This document shows, piece by piece, positions 17,915 through 26,842 of a DNA stretch of 64,000 nucleotides. Source of the DNA: Chitinophaga skermanii (GTDB taxonomy: Bacteria; Bacteroidota; Bacteroidia; Chitinophagales; Chitinophagaceae). Under the pieces are notes generated by a model. The model was not told the origin of the DNA. It made no database searches and saw only the letters and a program-made list of their open reading frames with translations. The stretch lies in assembly GCF_003259335.1 (NCBI RefSeq), contig NZ_QLLL01000001.1, positions 590,406 through 654,405 of the forward strand, read 5' to 3'. The first letter of the stretch is position 1. Every line of letters begins with the position of its first letter. A program made the position numbers and the translations under genes.

Positions 17915-17975
17915 GTATATTCTGCTTCGGCAATATACAAGTGATATTACCTGAACACCGGTACACTTAACTTGG
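17915..17975 (+). promoter_or_regulatory. dyad and promoter of thioredoxin gene 5
   Basis: Gtatatt (17915-17921) and aatatac (17932-17938) are inverted arms centred 71 nt before the start, as in units 3 and 4. TTAC at 17947 is 18 nt before TAACTTGG (17968-17975). No aldo/keto reductase relic is visible here. Confidence 0.55.
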
Positions 17976-17997
17976 TTAACATCAAAACCCAAAACAT

Positions 17998-18315
17998 ATG
18001 ACACTCGAATTCACCGACGGAAACTTCGGAACAGAAGTATTAGATAATGACAAATTAGTTGTTGTAGATATGTGGGCCGGATGGTGCGGCCCGTGTAGAG
18101 CAATTGGCCCTATCATTGAAGAATTAGCACAAGATTATGCCGGGCGAGTAGACGTAGGCAAATTGGATGTGGATCATAACCCTGAAACGCCTGTTAATTA
18201 TGGTGTTACTTCCATACCAGCAATCTTATTCTTTAAAGGAGGGCAGTTGGTAGATAAAGTAGTAGGCGCCCATCCGAAAGCTGAGCTAGAACAGAGGATT
18301 CAAATGAATTTGTAG
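17998..18315 (+). CDS. thioredoxin 5 of array (CGPC, AGWC variant)
   Basis: A thioredoxin of 105 residues closely related to gene 4: MTLEFTDGNF versus [10 protein letters not shown], and the same [14 protein letters not shown] block. C30/C33 and D24 are present. The glutamate before WC, common in thioredoxins, is glycine (WAGWCGPC), which may alter partner binding near the active site. The last unit of the array, followed by a weak terminator. Confidence 0.93.
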   Translation: MTLEFTDGNFGTEVLDNDKLVVVDMWAGWCGPCRAIGPIIEELAQDYAGRVDVGKLDVDHNPETPVNYGVTSIPAILFFKGGQLVDKVVGAHPKAELEQRIQMNL

Positions 18316-18354
18316 TCGATCTCCGTGTATTATAATATTACGTTATACTGCAAG

Positions 18355-18383
18355 GGCTTCCAATTTGGGAGCCTTTGTTGTTT
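18355..18383 (+). terminator. weak terminator after the thioredoxin array
   Basis: Ggcttcc (18355-18361) and gggagcc (18367-18373) pair with one mismatch, followed by tttgttgttt. It lies between thioredoxin 5 and the convergent sigma factor end. Confidence 0.5.
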
Positions 18384-18395
18384 GGTGGGGGAAGA

Positions 18396-18971
18396 TTATA
18401 CCCAAGAAAAGAAAAAGTACATATGCTTGCGTAGTACTTCCAGCGCGTTATGCAAGGTATTATATATGGTCCGCTCTGTTAAAGAAGTCTTTTCCGCCAT
18501 TTCTTTGTAACTCATGGCCTCGTAAAAGCGCATCTTGATCAATTCCGATTGGCGGGCCGTTAACTGGGTAAGGGCACGTTTTAGCTTCTGTTGAATGCCG
18601 TCGTTGGTTTGGGCTGAAATCAGGAGTTCTTCGTATGATGGTTGTGAAAGTTGGGGTATTTCTTCTATGTTCTCCACCGGCTCATGCGCGCCCGTATTTA
18701 ATTTCGCATGTGTTTTATATAAGATGCGTTTGTAGATGGTAATGATATATTGCTGCTTATTGTGAACATCCGTCAATTTTGCGCGAATCTTCCATAATTC
18801 AAGAAATAATTCATTAATGCTTTCTTGTACAAGGTACTGGTCGCGGTATAAATAAATCCCCAACCGGTATAAATCATCGTAAACAGCGTTGAAACACCTG
18901 TAGAAAGATTCCTTATCGCCATCAGCCATAAGTTCCCAATGATTGTGTATGTCGAGACTATTGGCGTACAT
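18396..18971 (-). CDS. ECF RNA polymerase sigma factor
   Basis: A sigma-70-family factor of 191 residues with region 2 (about 25-90, DDLYRLGIYLYRDQYLVQE through ELFLELWK) and region 4 (about 130-185) containing the helix-turn-helix SYKEMAEKTSLTERTIYNTL. There is no region 3, as expected for ECF factors. Its likely partner is the adjacent FecR protein, which should sequester it until the STN-containing SusC receptor signals substrate. It is transcribed away from fecR, unlike the usual same-strand sigma-fecR order. Confidence 0.88.
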   Translation of the reverse strand: MYANSLDIHNHWELMADGDKESFYRCFNAVYDDLYRLGIYLYRDQYLVQESINELFLELWKIRAKLTDVHNKQQYIITIYKRILYKTHAKLNTGAHEPVENIEEIPQLSQPSYEELLISAQTNDGIQQKLKRALTQLTARQSELIKMRFYEAMSYKEMAEKTSLTERTIYNTLHNALEVLRKHMYFFFSWV

Positions 18972-19095
18972 GAAAGCGTTAGGTTGTGATTTTACTTGCC
19001 TGCTTAAGATACAAAAATATCATTCAAAAAAAAACTTGTGAAATCATTGGTAAAAATTGAATGTTCCCCGCACTTGTATGTAGAACGCGCAATTT

Positions 19096-20121
19096 ATGGA
19101 CTTAAGCAAGTATTCTACCACCGATTTCTTATTGAACGACAGCTTCTTACAATATTGTCTACAGCTGAACGAAGAAGACATCGTGTTCTGGGAACACTAT
19201 ATCAACAATCATCCCCAACAAGCAAAAACGATCGCCGAAGCGAAAGAATTATGCTTGCTCATGGCCATAAAACCATCCCAAACGCAGAAAACTGCCGCTT
19301 GGCACCGGGTGGAACATGGAATCGATCAATTGTCGACCAAACGCACAAAAGTCGTATACTGGCGCTGGGCAGCTGCTGCAGCTTGCTTATTAGTATTGCT
19401 CGCAAGCAGTGTATACTTCTTCCAAGCTAACACGGCTCAAACAACAGCCTCCGTTCTCCAATCTGCTAAGTTTAAAGTATTTGCACAAGCACCTGCCGAT
19501 CAACGAATTGAAACCACTTTGCCCGACGGTACAAAGGCTATCTTAAACCCTAATACCATTGTGCGCATCAACGAAGGCTATAACCAACAATGCCGCCTTG
19601 TACAAATGGATGGTGAAGCCTATTTCTCCGTATACCAAGATGCTGCTCAACCGTTTATCGTTAAAACCGGTAACGTAGCCACCGAAGTACTCGGTACGGC
19701 CTTTAAAATTAAATACCAAGACGACGATTCGCTCACCGTTATGCTAGCCAGCGGTAAAGTTAAAGTGAACATGATGAACGAAGTAAGTGAAACCCTTTCA
19801 TCTACTTTATTAACACCCGGAGAAAAAGCTAGCGTAGCAAAGCATTCTAATACAATTGTAAAGTCAAATATTGATATACAGTATATACAAAATTGGGTAA
19901 GTAGAAAGGTGATTTTTGATAAGGCTGATTTAGCTACTATCATTCAAACCATTGAAGAAAACTATGGTGTACAAGTAAATGTGGTAAATAAACCGAAAGA
20001 TACGGTGATGTTTACAGGTACGTTTTATAATGAACAAGTCGACGTAGTGCTGGATGCCATTAGCTTTACGAACAATTTCAAATTCGATCACAAAGGACAC
20101 GCAGTAATCATACGCTTTTAA
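19096..20121 (+). CDS. FecR-family anti-sigma regulator
   Basis: 341 residues. A cytoplasmic N-terminal sigma-binding part (1-90) precedes one transmembrane helix (about 92-113, AAAAACLLVLLASSVYFF). The periplasmic FecR domain (about 125-230, LPDGTKAILNPNT and VLGTAFKI) and a DUF4974-like C-terminal domain (about 265-341) follow. In such systems FecR relays binding at the outer-membrane receptor to the ECF factor. It lies 52 nt before the STN-containing susC, consistent with one regulatory unit. Confidence 0.9.
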   Translation: MDLSKYSTTDFLLNDSFLQYCLQLNEEDIVFWEHYINNHPQQAKTIAEAKELCLLMAIKPSQTQKTAAWHRVEHGIDQLSTKRTKVVYWRWAAAAACLLVLLASSVYFFQANTAQTTASVLQSAKFKVFAQAPADQRIETTLPDGTKAILNPNTIVRINEGYNQQCRLVQMDGEAYFSVYQDAAQPFIVKTGNVATEVLGTAFKIKYQDDDSLTVMLASGKVKVNMMNEVSETLSSTLLTPGEKASVAKHSNTIVKSNIDIQYIQNWVSRKVIFDKADLATIIQTIEENYGVQVNVVNKPKDTVMFTGTFYNEQVDVVLDAISFTNNFKFDHKGHAVIIRF

Positions 20122-20173
20122 TTCAACCAAGTATTTTATCAACCACAAACGCTTATTTACAAAATCTACGTAA

Positions 20174-23100
20174 ATGAAGAAAGTTCTACCCTGTTGCTTT
20201 CGGAGTTATTCGGTGAGGTCGGCACTGCTTATTATGCTGTGCTGGCTGCCCACTGGTATCTATGCGCAACCTACGCCTAAGTTGTATTCATTTAATTGGA
20301 AAAATGCCTCACTCAGCAAGGTTTTCAAAGATATTGAAGCCCAAACGAATGTGCGCTTTTCTTACAATCCACACGGCCTTAAAGAAAATAGATCCATCCA
20401 TTTAAAGGTGGACAATGCCGAACTCGACGCACTCATTGCAAAACTCTGTGATCATATCAATACCCGCTATAAAATCGCGGATAATATTGTGATGATCCAA
20501 TCCCAAAAGGATAACCCTGCAACAAAAGTACAAGCGCCTATTGTTATTGCAGGTAAAATTAAAAATGCCAAAGGCGAACCAATGCCCGGCGTTTCTATTC
20601 AAAACAAAACTTTCCACAAAGCCACGCAAAGCGGTGCCGACGGTAGCTTCACGATTGAAGCGAATGTAGGCGACGAACTCGTGTTTACGATGATCGGTTA
20701 CGAACCGCAAACACAAACCGTTACTGCTGGCAATACTGTACTTAACATCACGCTTGAAGATAAAGCAACCGACTTAAACACGGTTGTAGTAACTGCTTTA
20801 GGTATCAAACGTGAAGCCCGCGCACTCGGTTACGCGTATGCCGATGTGAAGGGCGACGATATGAAGAAAGCCCGCGAAACAAACGTGATCAACTCTTTGG
20901 CTGGCCGCGTACCGGGTTTAATTATCAACCAAACTGCCGGTGGTCCTGCCGGTTCGTCCCGCGTTATCATCCGCGGTAACACGGAAATTTCGGGTAATAA
21001 CCAACCGCTCTACGTAGTAGATGGTGTGCCTATCGATAACTCTAACTACGGCCAAGCAGGTAACGACCGCTACGGCAGCGGGTACGATTTTGGTGATGCC
21101 ATCTCCGCTATCAACCCCGATGATGTTGAAACTATCAGCGTATTGAAAGGTCCTAGTGCTTCTGCCTTATACGGTAGCCGCGCTTCTCACGGTGTAATTT
21201 TGATTACTACAAAGAAAGGGGCCGGTAAAAGAGATTTAGGTATCGAATTCAATAGCACCACTTCTATCGAACAACAATTAACACGGTTCGACGATTACCA
21301 ATACGAATATGGTCAAGGTACCAACGGTACCGTACCTCGCGACTTCAACCAATCACGCGAAACATTATTCAGCAACTGGGGTGCTAAGCTCGATCCAGGG
21401 ATTAATGTTGTAGGGTATGATGGTAAGCAGCGCCCATACGGCTTGGTAAAGAACAATATCTCTAACTTCTTTAGAACAGGTTCTACTACTACCAACACCG
21501 TTTCCCTCACTAACCACGTAGCAAACACCGGTTTCCGTTTATCGGCCAGCGATATGCGTAATAACGATATCGTACCAGGCAGTTACATGGAAAGGAATAC
21601 GTTCAACTTAACCACCAATTCTAAGTTCGGTGAGAAATTAACCATCGATGCGAAGGTGATGTATATGCGTGAATACGTGAAGAATCGCCCGGCCTTGGCC
21701 GACGATGCAGGTAATATTGGTAACAACTTCGTAGGTTTAGCAAATACAGTTGACCAATCATTATTTGAACAAGCGTATAAAAACGAACGCGGCGAATATA
21801 TCAACTGGGGCGGTGGCGAATACCGTTTGAACCCTTACTGGGTGATCAACGAAATGCGCAATACAACCCGTAAAAACCGCATCATTGGGGGTATTACCGC
21901 TAACTACCAGTTCACTAGCTGGTTAAGTTTGCAAGGTCGTATCAATACCGATCAAACTTATTTCTCTTATAGAAAGTTCAGTCCTAAAACCACACCGGGC
22001 GCATTATCGGGTCGTTTACAAGGTACAGAACAACGTTTTAGTACAACAGAAGCCGATTTCCTCTTAACAGCGCAAAAGCAAGTAAGTAAGAACTGGAACT
22101 TGGCAGCACGTTTAGGTGGAAGTATTTCACACCGTACATCGCCAGGTACGTACATGGAAGCTACGGATATGGTAGTAACCGATAATGTATCGTACAACAG
22201 CTTTAAAGACAAAGTAATTACCGATATCGCTTGGCGTAAACAAATCAATTCTTTCTACGGTATGTTCAGCGTAGGGTATAAGAATTGGTTGTATGTAGAT
22301 GGTTCGTTTCGTAGGGATGCCGCTTCTACTTTAGCATTAAGTGAAAACGTATATTACTACCCATCATTATCGTCTAGCTTCATTTTCACCGACGCATTCC
22401 ACATTCCTAAAGATGTGATCACCTTCGGTAAAATCAGGGCCTCAGTAGCGGAAGTAGGTAGCGATACCGATCCATTCAGGTTGAATCTTTACTACGATTT
22501 ACAAAAATACCCGGTAAACGATCAAGCAGTAGGTGGTATTAGCAACCGTATTAAACCACCAGATGTATTACGCCCAACACGTACACGCTCATTCGAGATT
22601 GGTACGGAAATGAAAGCATTCGATAACCGCGTTGGCTTCGAATTAACATACTATACGCAAGACTCGCGCGATCAAATCGTGAATGTTCCTGCACCGGTAT
22701 CAAGCGGTTTTGAACAAGAAATTAAAAACGCCGGTACTATCCAGAATAAAGGGGTGGAAATCTTATTATCGGGTACACCTGTTCAAACAAAAGACTTTAA
22801 CTGGTTCGTGAGCGTAAACTTCGCACACAATAAAAACACCGTGTTAAACTTAAGCGATGGTATCGCCTTCTTACCATTGTCGGAAGCTCGTTGGTTAGGT
22901 GTATCGGTAGTAGCACAACCCAATTTGCCATATGGTACCATCCTTGGGTACGATTACATGAAGGATGATGCCGGTAACATTGTGCTCGACCCAATCACAC
23001 TCGCACCTAAAAGATCGACCAACAGAACGGCTCAAGGTAAAGGTACTTGGGACTGGACTGGCGGTTTGAACACCTCCCTCAGCTACAAAAACTTCACCCT

Positions 23101-23674
23101 TAATACCATCCTCGATATTAAACAAGGTGCCGATTTGTATTCCATGACGAACCTCTTCGCCGTAATCCGCGGTAGCCATATTTCTACTACAGAAGGTAGA
23201 AACGAATGGATGAAGTCGGAAGAAGCAAGACTAGCGGCTAATAAAACACCGCAAGAATGGGAAGCCATGGGCCAAGTGAAAGGGTATGTGCCGCAAGGTG
23301 TAGTACAAACAGGTGTAGATGGTCAAGGTAAACCAATCTACGCGAAAAATACACGCGCGATCAATCCTGCTACTTATTTCGGTTCTTATTATAACGACAA
23401 TGAAGGTATTATTACGCCGTTCATCTACGATGCATCTTACATTAAAGTGCGCGAGATTTCATTGAATTACAGCATTCCGAAAAACGTATTGAAAAGCATG
23501 CGCTTAACAGCTGCGAGCATCGCAATTGTTAGTCGTAACCCGTTTATCATTCATAAAAACGTACCGAACGTAGATCCAGATTCGAACTACAACAACGGTA
23601 ACGGTCAAGGTTTAGAATACGGTTCATTGCCTTCCCGCAGAAGCTGGGGTATTAACTTGAATGTTAAATTCTAA
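20174..23674 (+). CDS. SusC/RagA-type TonB-dependent transporter with STN signalling domain
   Basis: An outer-membrane importer of 1166 residues. It has a signal peptide (about 1-32), an STN domain (about 40-110, FNWKNASLSKVFKDIE) that contacts FecR, a carboxypeptidase-like regulatory domain (about 120-195), a plug (about 205-330, with YVVDGVPID and ISVLKGPSASALYGSRA) and a barrel ending NLNVKF. It forms a complex with the following SusD protein for TonB-driven uptake of a glycan. The STN domain and neighbouring sigma/FecR genes make it a trans-envelope signalling transducer. Chitin or GlcNAc oligomers are suggested by the GH18-like gene next to it, but not proven. Confidence 0.95.
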   Translation: MKKVLPCCFRSYSVRSALLIMLCWLPTGIYAQPTPKLYSFNWKNASLSKVFKDIEAQTNVRFSYNPHGLKENRSIHLKVDNAELDALIAKLCDHINTRYKIADNIVMIQSQKDNPATKVQAPIVIAGKIKNAKGEPMPGVSIQNKTFHKATQSGADGSFTIEANVGDELVFTMIGYEPQTQTVTAGNTVLNITLEDKATDLNTVVVTALGIKREARALGYAYADVKGDDMKKARETNVINSLAGRVPGLIINQTAGGPAGSSRVIIRGNTEISGNNQPLYVVDGVPIDNSNYGQAGNDRYGSGYDFGDAISAINPDDVETISVLKGPSASALYGSRASHGVILITTKKGAGKRDLGIEFNSTTSIEQQLTRFDDYQYEYGQGTNGTVPRDFNQSRETLFSNWGAKLDPGINVVGYDGKQRPYGLVKNNISNFFRTGSTTTNTVSLTNHVANTGFRLSASDMRNNDIVPGSYMERNTFNLTTNSKFGEKLTIDAKVMYMREYVKNRPALADDAGNIGNNFVGLANTVDQSLFEQAYKNERGEYINWGGGEYRLNPYWVINEMRNTTRKNRIIGGITANYQFTSWLSLQGRINTDQTYFSYRKFSPKTTPGALSGRLQGTEQRFSTTEADFLLTAQKQVSKNWNLAARLGGSISHRTSPGTYMEATDMVVTDNVSYNSFKDKVITDIAWRKQINSFYGMFSVGYKNWLYVDGSFRRDAASTLALSENVYYYPSLSSSFIFTDAFHIPKDVITFGKIRASVAEVGSDTDPFRLNLYYDLQKYPVNDQAVGGISNRIKPPDVLRPTRTRSFEIGTEMKAFDNRVGFELTYYTQDSRDQIVNVPAPVSSGFEQEIKNAGTIQNKGVEILLSGTPVQTKDFNWFVSVNFAHNKNTVLNLSDGIAFLPLSEARWLGVSVVAQPNLPYGTILGYDYMKDDAGNIVLDPITLAPKRSTNRTAQGKGTWDWTGGLNTSLSYKNFTLNTILDIKQGADLYSMTNLFAVIRGSHISTTEGRNEWMKSEEARLAANKTPQEWEAMGQVKGYVPQGVVQTGVDGQGKPIYAKNTRAINPATYFGSYYNDNEGIITPFIYDASYIKVREISLNYSIPKNVLKSMRLTAASIAIVSRNPFIIHKNVPNVDPDSNYNNGNGQGLEYGSLPSRRSWGINLNVKF

Positions 23675-23684
23675 AAAGCAACAA

Positions 23685-25283
23685 ATGAAATTCACACATC
23701 TTCATAAAATATTCTTCACCATCGGTACTACTGCCGCCCTGTTTTCCTGTAACGATTTCGGCGACATGAATATCGACCCTACGAAAAGTAGTTCGATGGA
23801 CCCCGGCTTGCAAATAGCCTTAGTAGAAGCGCGCTTCTCGGGCGATTTAACTACCAACGAAAGAATCGGGGCTTTCATTACAGTACCTATTGTACAACAC
23901 TTAGGCGGTGCATGGGGTGCACAATACGGCGCTGCCTATGTAAAGCAAGAATCTTATTTCTCAGCTTTATGGGCACCTACGTATTTAACCGATGTACTGA
24001 ATATTTCAGATGCCGTTAACCGTACAAAAGGCGATGCGACGAAAACTAACATGAACGCCGTAGCGCGTATCTTGAAAGTTTATTCCTTTGCCCGCTTAAC
24101 GGATTTGCATGGCGATATCCCGTACAAACAAGCATCATCGGGTTATTCACAAAAAATTACGTTCCCGGAATACGATAAACAAGAAGATATCTATACCGAT
24201 TTCTTTAAAGAATTAGCAGAAGCTTCTGCACAACTCGATCCTGCTAAAGATCCTGTTCCTACAGATCTTTGGTTCAAAGGAAACATTGCACAGTGGAAAA
24301 CATTCGCCAATTCATTACACCTCCGTTTAGCCATGCGCTTAACGAAGGTTAACCCTACAAAAGCCCGCGAAGAAGCAGAGAAAGCGTTCGCAGCAGGGGT
24401 AATGAATAATGTGAATGATATTGTGTTAATGCGCCACGCAGATATTCAAAATACGTACGACGATCTACGGGGTAATGGCTTATCTGGCGCAATGAACCAA
24501 GATCCCGGTATGCCTTTCCGCATGTCGCAAACGTTTGTAGATTATATGCGAGGTACTAACGATCCTCGCTTACCTAAATTAGCACGCTATTACTTAGCGA
24601 ATAATTCAACAAGGTTCAAAGAACGTATCGATATCACCGAACAAGTGGTAGCGGTCGGCGGTTGGACAGGCGTTGCACCTGGTAAATACAACTGGGACGA
24701 TTGGATGAATACCATCTATGTGAACGTACCAGGCGTAGGATCAGTAGAAGCAGACAATAACGCCCAAAAAATGCAACCGGCCAACTTTTTATTATCGAAC
24801 AATGCTCCCTTCTTACACTTAACATTAGCCGAAGTAGAATTCTTAACAGCAGAAGCATGCTTCCGTTGGAATTTAACGGTGAATGGAGGTGATTATAAAT
24901 ATCACTACAACAAAGGGATTGAAGCGGCCTTTTATCAATTGAGTTTATTCCCCAACGGGCCAACATTTACCAACACGCAATTATCGCAATTCCAAGCAGA
25001 TAACGTGTTGGCACCTGGACGCGAATTACAAATGATCAACTCGCAATTGTGGGTGGCCTTGTTCTTAAACGGGCCGGAAGCATATGCGAATTGGCGCAGA
25101 AGTGGTTTCCCGAATTTAACACCGGGTTATGTACCTGGTTTGTCGAACTCGGAAACCATCCCACGTAGATTCGAATATCCTTTGATCGAAAGGGAACAAA
25201 ATGCCGCCAATTATCAAAAAGCTGCCGACGCGCTTGGCGGCAATAGCTGGAATAAACGTGTATGGTGGGATAAAGAACTCTAA
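23685..25283 (+). CDS. SusD/RagB-type nutrient-binding lipoprotein
   Basis: A surface lipoprotein of 532 residues from the ATG at 23685, which gives a proper leader ending LFSC. The in-frame ATG at 23661 overlaps the susC end and would bury the leader. The all-helical body with repeated TPR-like pairs resembles the SusD_2 subfamily. SusD proteins form the lid that captures oligosaccharide above the SusC pore. It starts 10 nt after susC and is followed 31 nt later by the GH18-like gene, so the three are likely one transcript. Confidence 0.92.
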   Translation: MKFTHLHKIFFTIGTTAALFSCNDFGDMNIDPTKSSSMDPGLQIALVEARFSGDLTTNERIGAFITVPIVQHLGGAWGAQYGAAYVKQESYFSALWAPTYLTDVLNISDAVNRTKGDATKTNMNAVARILKVYSFARLTDLHGDIPYKQASSGYSQKITFPEYDKQEDIYTDFFKELAEASAQLDPAKDPVPTDLWFKGNIAQWKTFANSLHLRLAMRLTKVNPTKAREEAEKAFAAGVMNNVNDIVLMRHADIQNTYDDLRGNGLSGAMNQDPGMPFRMSQTFVDYMRGTNDPRLPKLARYYLANNSTRFKERIDITEQVVAVGGWTGVAPGKYNWDDWMNTIYVNVPGVGSVEADNNAQKMQPANFLLSNNAPFLHLTLAEVEFLTAEACFRWNLTVNGGDYKYHYNKGIEAAFYQLSLFPNGPTFTNTQLSQFQADNVLAPGRELQMINSQLWVALFLNGPEAYANWRRSGFPNLTPGYVPGLSNSETIPRRFEYPLIEREQNAANYQKAADALGGNSWNKRVWWDKEL

Positions 25284-25314
25284 TCATCACCATTCCAATT
25301 AAAAAGAAACGATC

Positions 25315-26649
25315 ATGAGAAAAATATATCATCTTCTAATACTCGCTGCCATCCTAGTTATAGGCAATAGTTGCAATAAAAATGATGTAAGCGATCCAGG
25401 TTGGAAACCCGGTGATCAACCGAGAATTTTCGACCAGAAAAACGTATTTCAAACGCCTAGTCATGTTATTAACGGGGGCGAATCTGTTGCATTCACCGGT
25501 TTACTATTCTCTCCTGCCGGCCAAGTAAAAGTATCTTGGAAGGTAGATGGAAAAGAAGTATCCACCGACACTGCTTTCACATTCACCCCCACAACCGGCG
25601 GCGAATTCGCCTTGACTTTAGAAGCCACTTACGGCGGCCTTGCCAGCGTACGTTCTACTAAAGTGCTCGTAAAGCCTTCGACTTACGAACCGAAGCCCTT
25701 CACAAAAGTAGCATTAGGGTATGTAACAAGCGGAGGCTCTGCCGCCAGCGTGAACTGGGATAACGTAACACACGTATCATTCTTGGCAGGTAAAGTCACA
25801 ACCGATGGCGCACTCGACGTTTCCGCCGGTGAAACCAATCAACGCGCCGATGAAATGGTTGCCCGTGGGCATATCGCCGGTCGCCGTGTATTACTCGGCC
25901 TTACGGGTCGTTTATCGGGTGTTGATGGATGGGCTTTGTACGAAGCCAACGATTTCGGTCAAGCTATCTACAACGATGCCGCCCGTGCTATCTTGCTGAA
26001 CAATATTAAAAACTATGTAACCGCGAAAGGCTTCGATGGTGTTGACTTGGTAATGACCGACATTAACTCTGGTTTATATGCACAAAACCTTTCTAAGCTG
26101 GGTACATTCATCAACGAATTACGCGCAGCATTGCCGGCTAATTCATTGGTAACCCTTACAGGTGGTGTAGGTTGGCAACATTGGGATTACCCGAATGTAT
26201 CGAATGCTGATTGGGTTAACGTACGTGCTTTTGAAGATCCAACTTTTGTGGGTCCGGGTGCGCCTTTAGGCCAAGCATCGAGCTACCAGTACATGTTGGA
26301 TAAAGCGGCGATTTGGGTGAATAAAGTGGGTGCATCGAAAGTGGTAGTAGGTATACCGGCATTTGGTTTACGCTACTTGGAGTTAGATGACAATGGCAAC
26401 AATGCTAGTTGGGGTTCCTACGATTACGTGCCTTTCAAAGACATTATCGCGCTTGATAATACAGCAGCCGATAAAGAAATGATTAACAGTAGTAAAGGTA
26501 TTTACTTCAACGGTAAACCGCTCGTGAAACAAAAAGCCGATTATATCAAAGCCGGTGCTTTTAAAGGCGCTTACTTATGGGCTGCAGATTATGATGCAGA
26601 AAATGGTAATTCGCTCATGAAAGTCCTCAACGACGCTTTAAACAAGTAA
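25315..26649 (+). CDS. GH18-like lipoprotein with degenerate catalytic motif
   Basis: 444 residues. The lipoprotein leader ends IGNSC. A PKD/Ig-like beta domain (about 45-125) precedes a GH18-type barrel (about 130-444). The strand-4 motif reads FDGVDLVMTD at 240-249, where active GH18 enzymes have DGxDxDxE: D241 and D244 remain, but the aspartate position is V246 and the acid/base glutamate position is T248. Hydrolysis by the usual substrate-assisted mechanism is therefore unlikely. As the third gene of a SusCD operon it more likely binds glycan at the surface, like known GH18-fold lectins. A hairpin terminator follows. Confidence 0.85.
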   Translation: MRKIYHLLILAAILVIGNSCNKNDVSDPGWKPGDQPRIFDQKNVFQTPSHVINGGESVAFTGLLFSPAGQVKVSWKVDGKEVSTDTAFTFTPTTGGEFALTLEATYGGLASVRSTKVLVKPSTYEPKPFTKVALGYVTSGGSAASVNWDNVTHVSFLAGKVTTDGALDVSAGETNQRADEMVARGHIAGRRVLLGLTGRLSGVDGWALYEANDFGQAIYNDAARAILLNNIKNYVTAKGFDGVDLVMTDINSGLYAQNLSKLGTFINELRAALPANSLVTLTGGVGWQHWDYPNVSNADWVNVRAFEDPTFVGPGAPLGQASSYQYMLDKAAIWVNKVGASKVVVGIPAFGLRYLELDDNGNNASWGSYDYVPFKDIIALDNTAADKEMINSSKGIYFNGKPLVKQKADYIKAGAFKGAYLWAADYDAENGNSLMKVLNDALNK

Positions 26650-26678
26650 TTGCAAAATACAAAGTGGTATAACAGGGT

Positions 26679-26716
26679 AGGGTCGCAAACTTCGGTGGCG
26701 GCCCTTTCTCTTTTTT
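26679..26716 (+). terminator. intrinsic terminator of the SusCD/GH18-like operon
   Basis: Agggtcgc (26679-26686) pairs with gcggccct (26698-26705) with one G-T pair, followed by a T-rich run to 26716. A second weak hairpin with T-run is at 26785-26807. Confidence 0.75.
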
Positions 26717-26842
26717 AGGCTCAAATCCGGCTTGTTATTGTAAAATGGAATTTGTGTGTAGGATTTGTAATTGAAGGTGAATTTAAGGCTCTTTGGTGCC
26801 TTTTTTGTTAATGTTTAGGTAATGATCTGAAGTGAAAGTAGG

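Larger units (their letters stand above)
15894..18345 (+). repeat. tandem duplication array of five promoter-thioredoxin units
   Basis: Five thioredoxin genes lie head to tail, each with a separate upstream region of 107-184 nt. Units 1-4 share a 5' flank that begins inside the aldo/keto reductase end (15894-15926). Units 4 and 5 share a 3' flank beginning tgtagtcgat and continuing to a tgtatta word. Units 2 and 3 share similar C-rich 3' flanks. The units are diverged, so this is an old expansion and not an assembly artefact. Confidence 0.85.

Noticed and set aside
16018..18315. Assembly artefact explaining the thioredoxin copies
   Set aside because: The five genes and flanks differ clearly in sequence, including active-site residues and dyad arms, which misassembly would not produce.
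25315..26649. Calling the GH18-like lipoprotein an active chitinase
   Set aside because: The catalytic glutamate and the preceding aspartate are replaced (T248, V246), so it is described as a probable binding protein.
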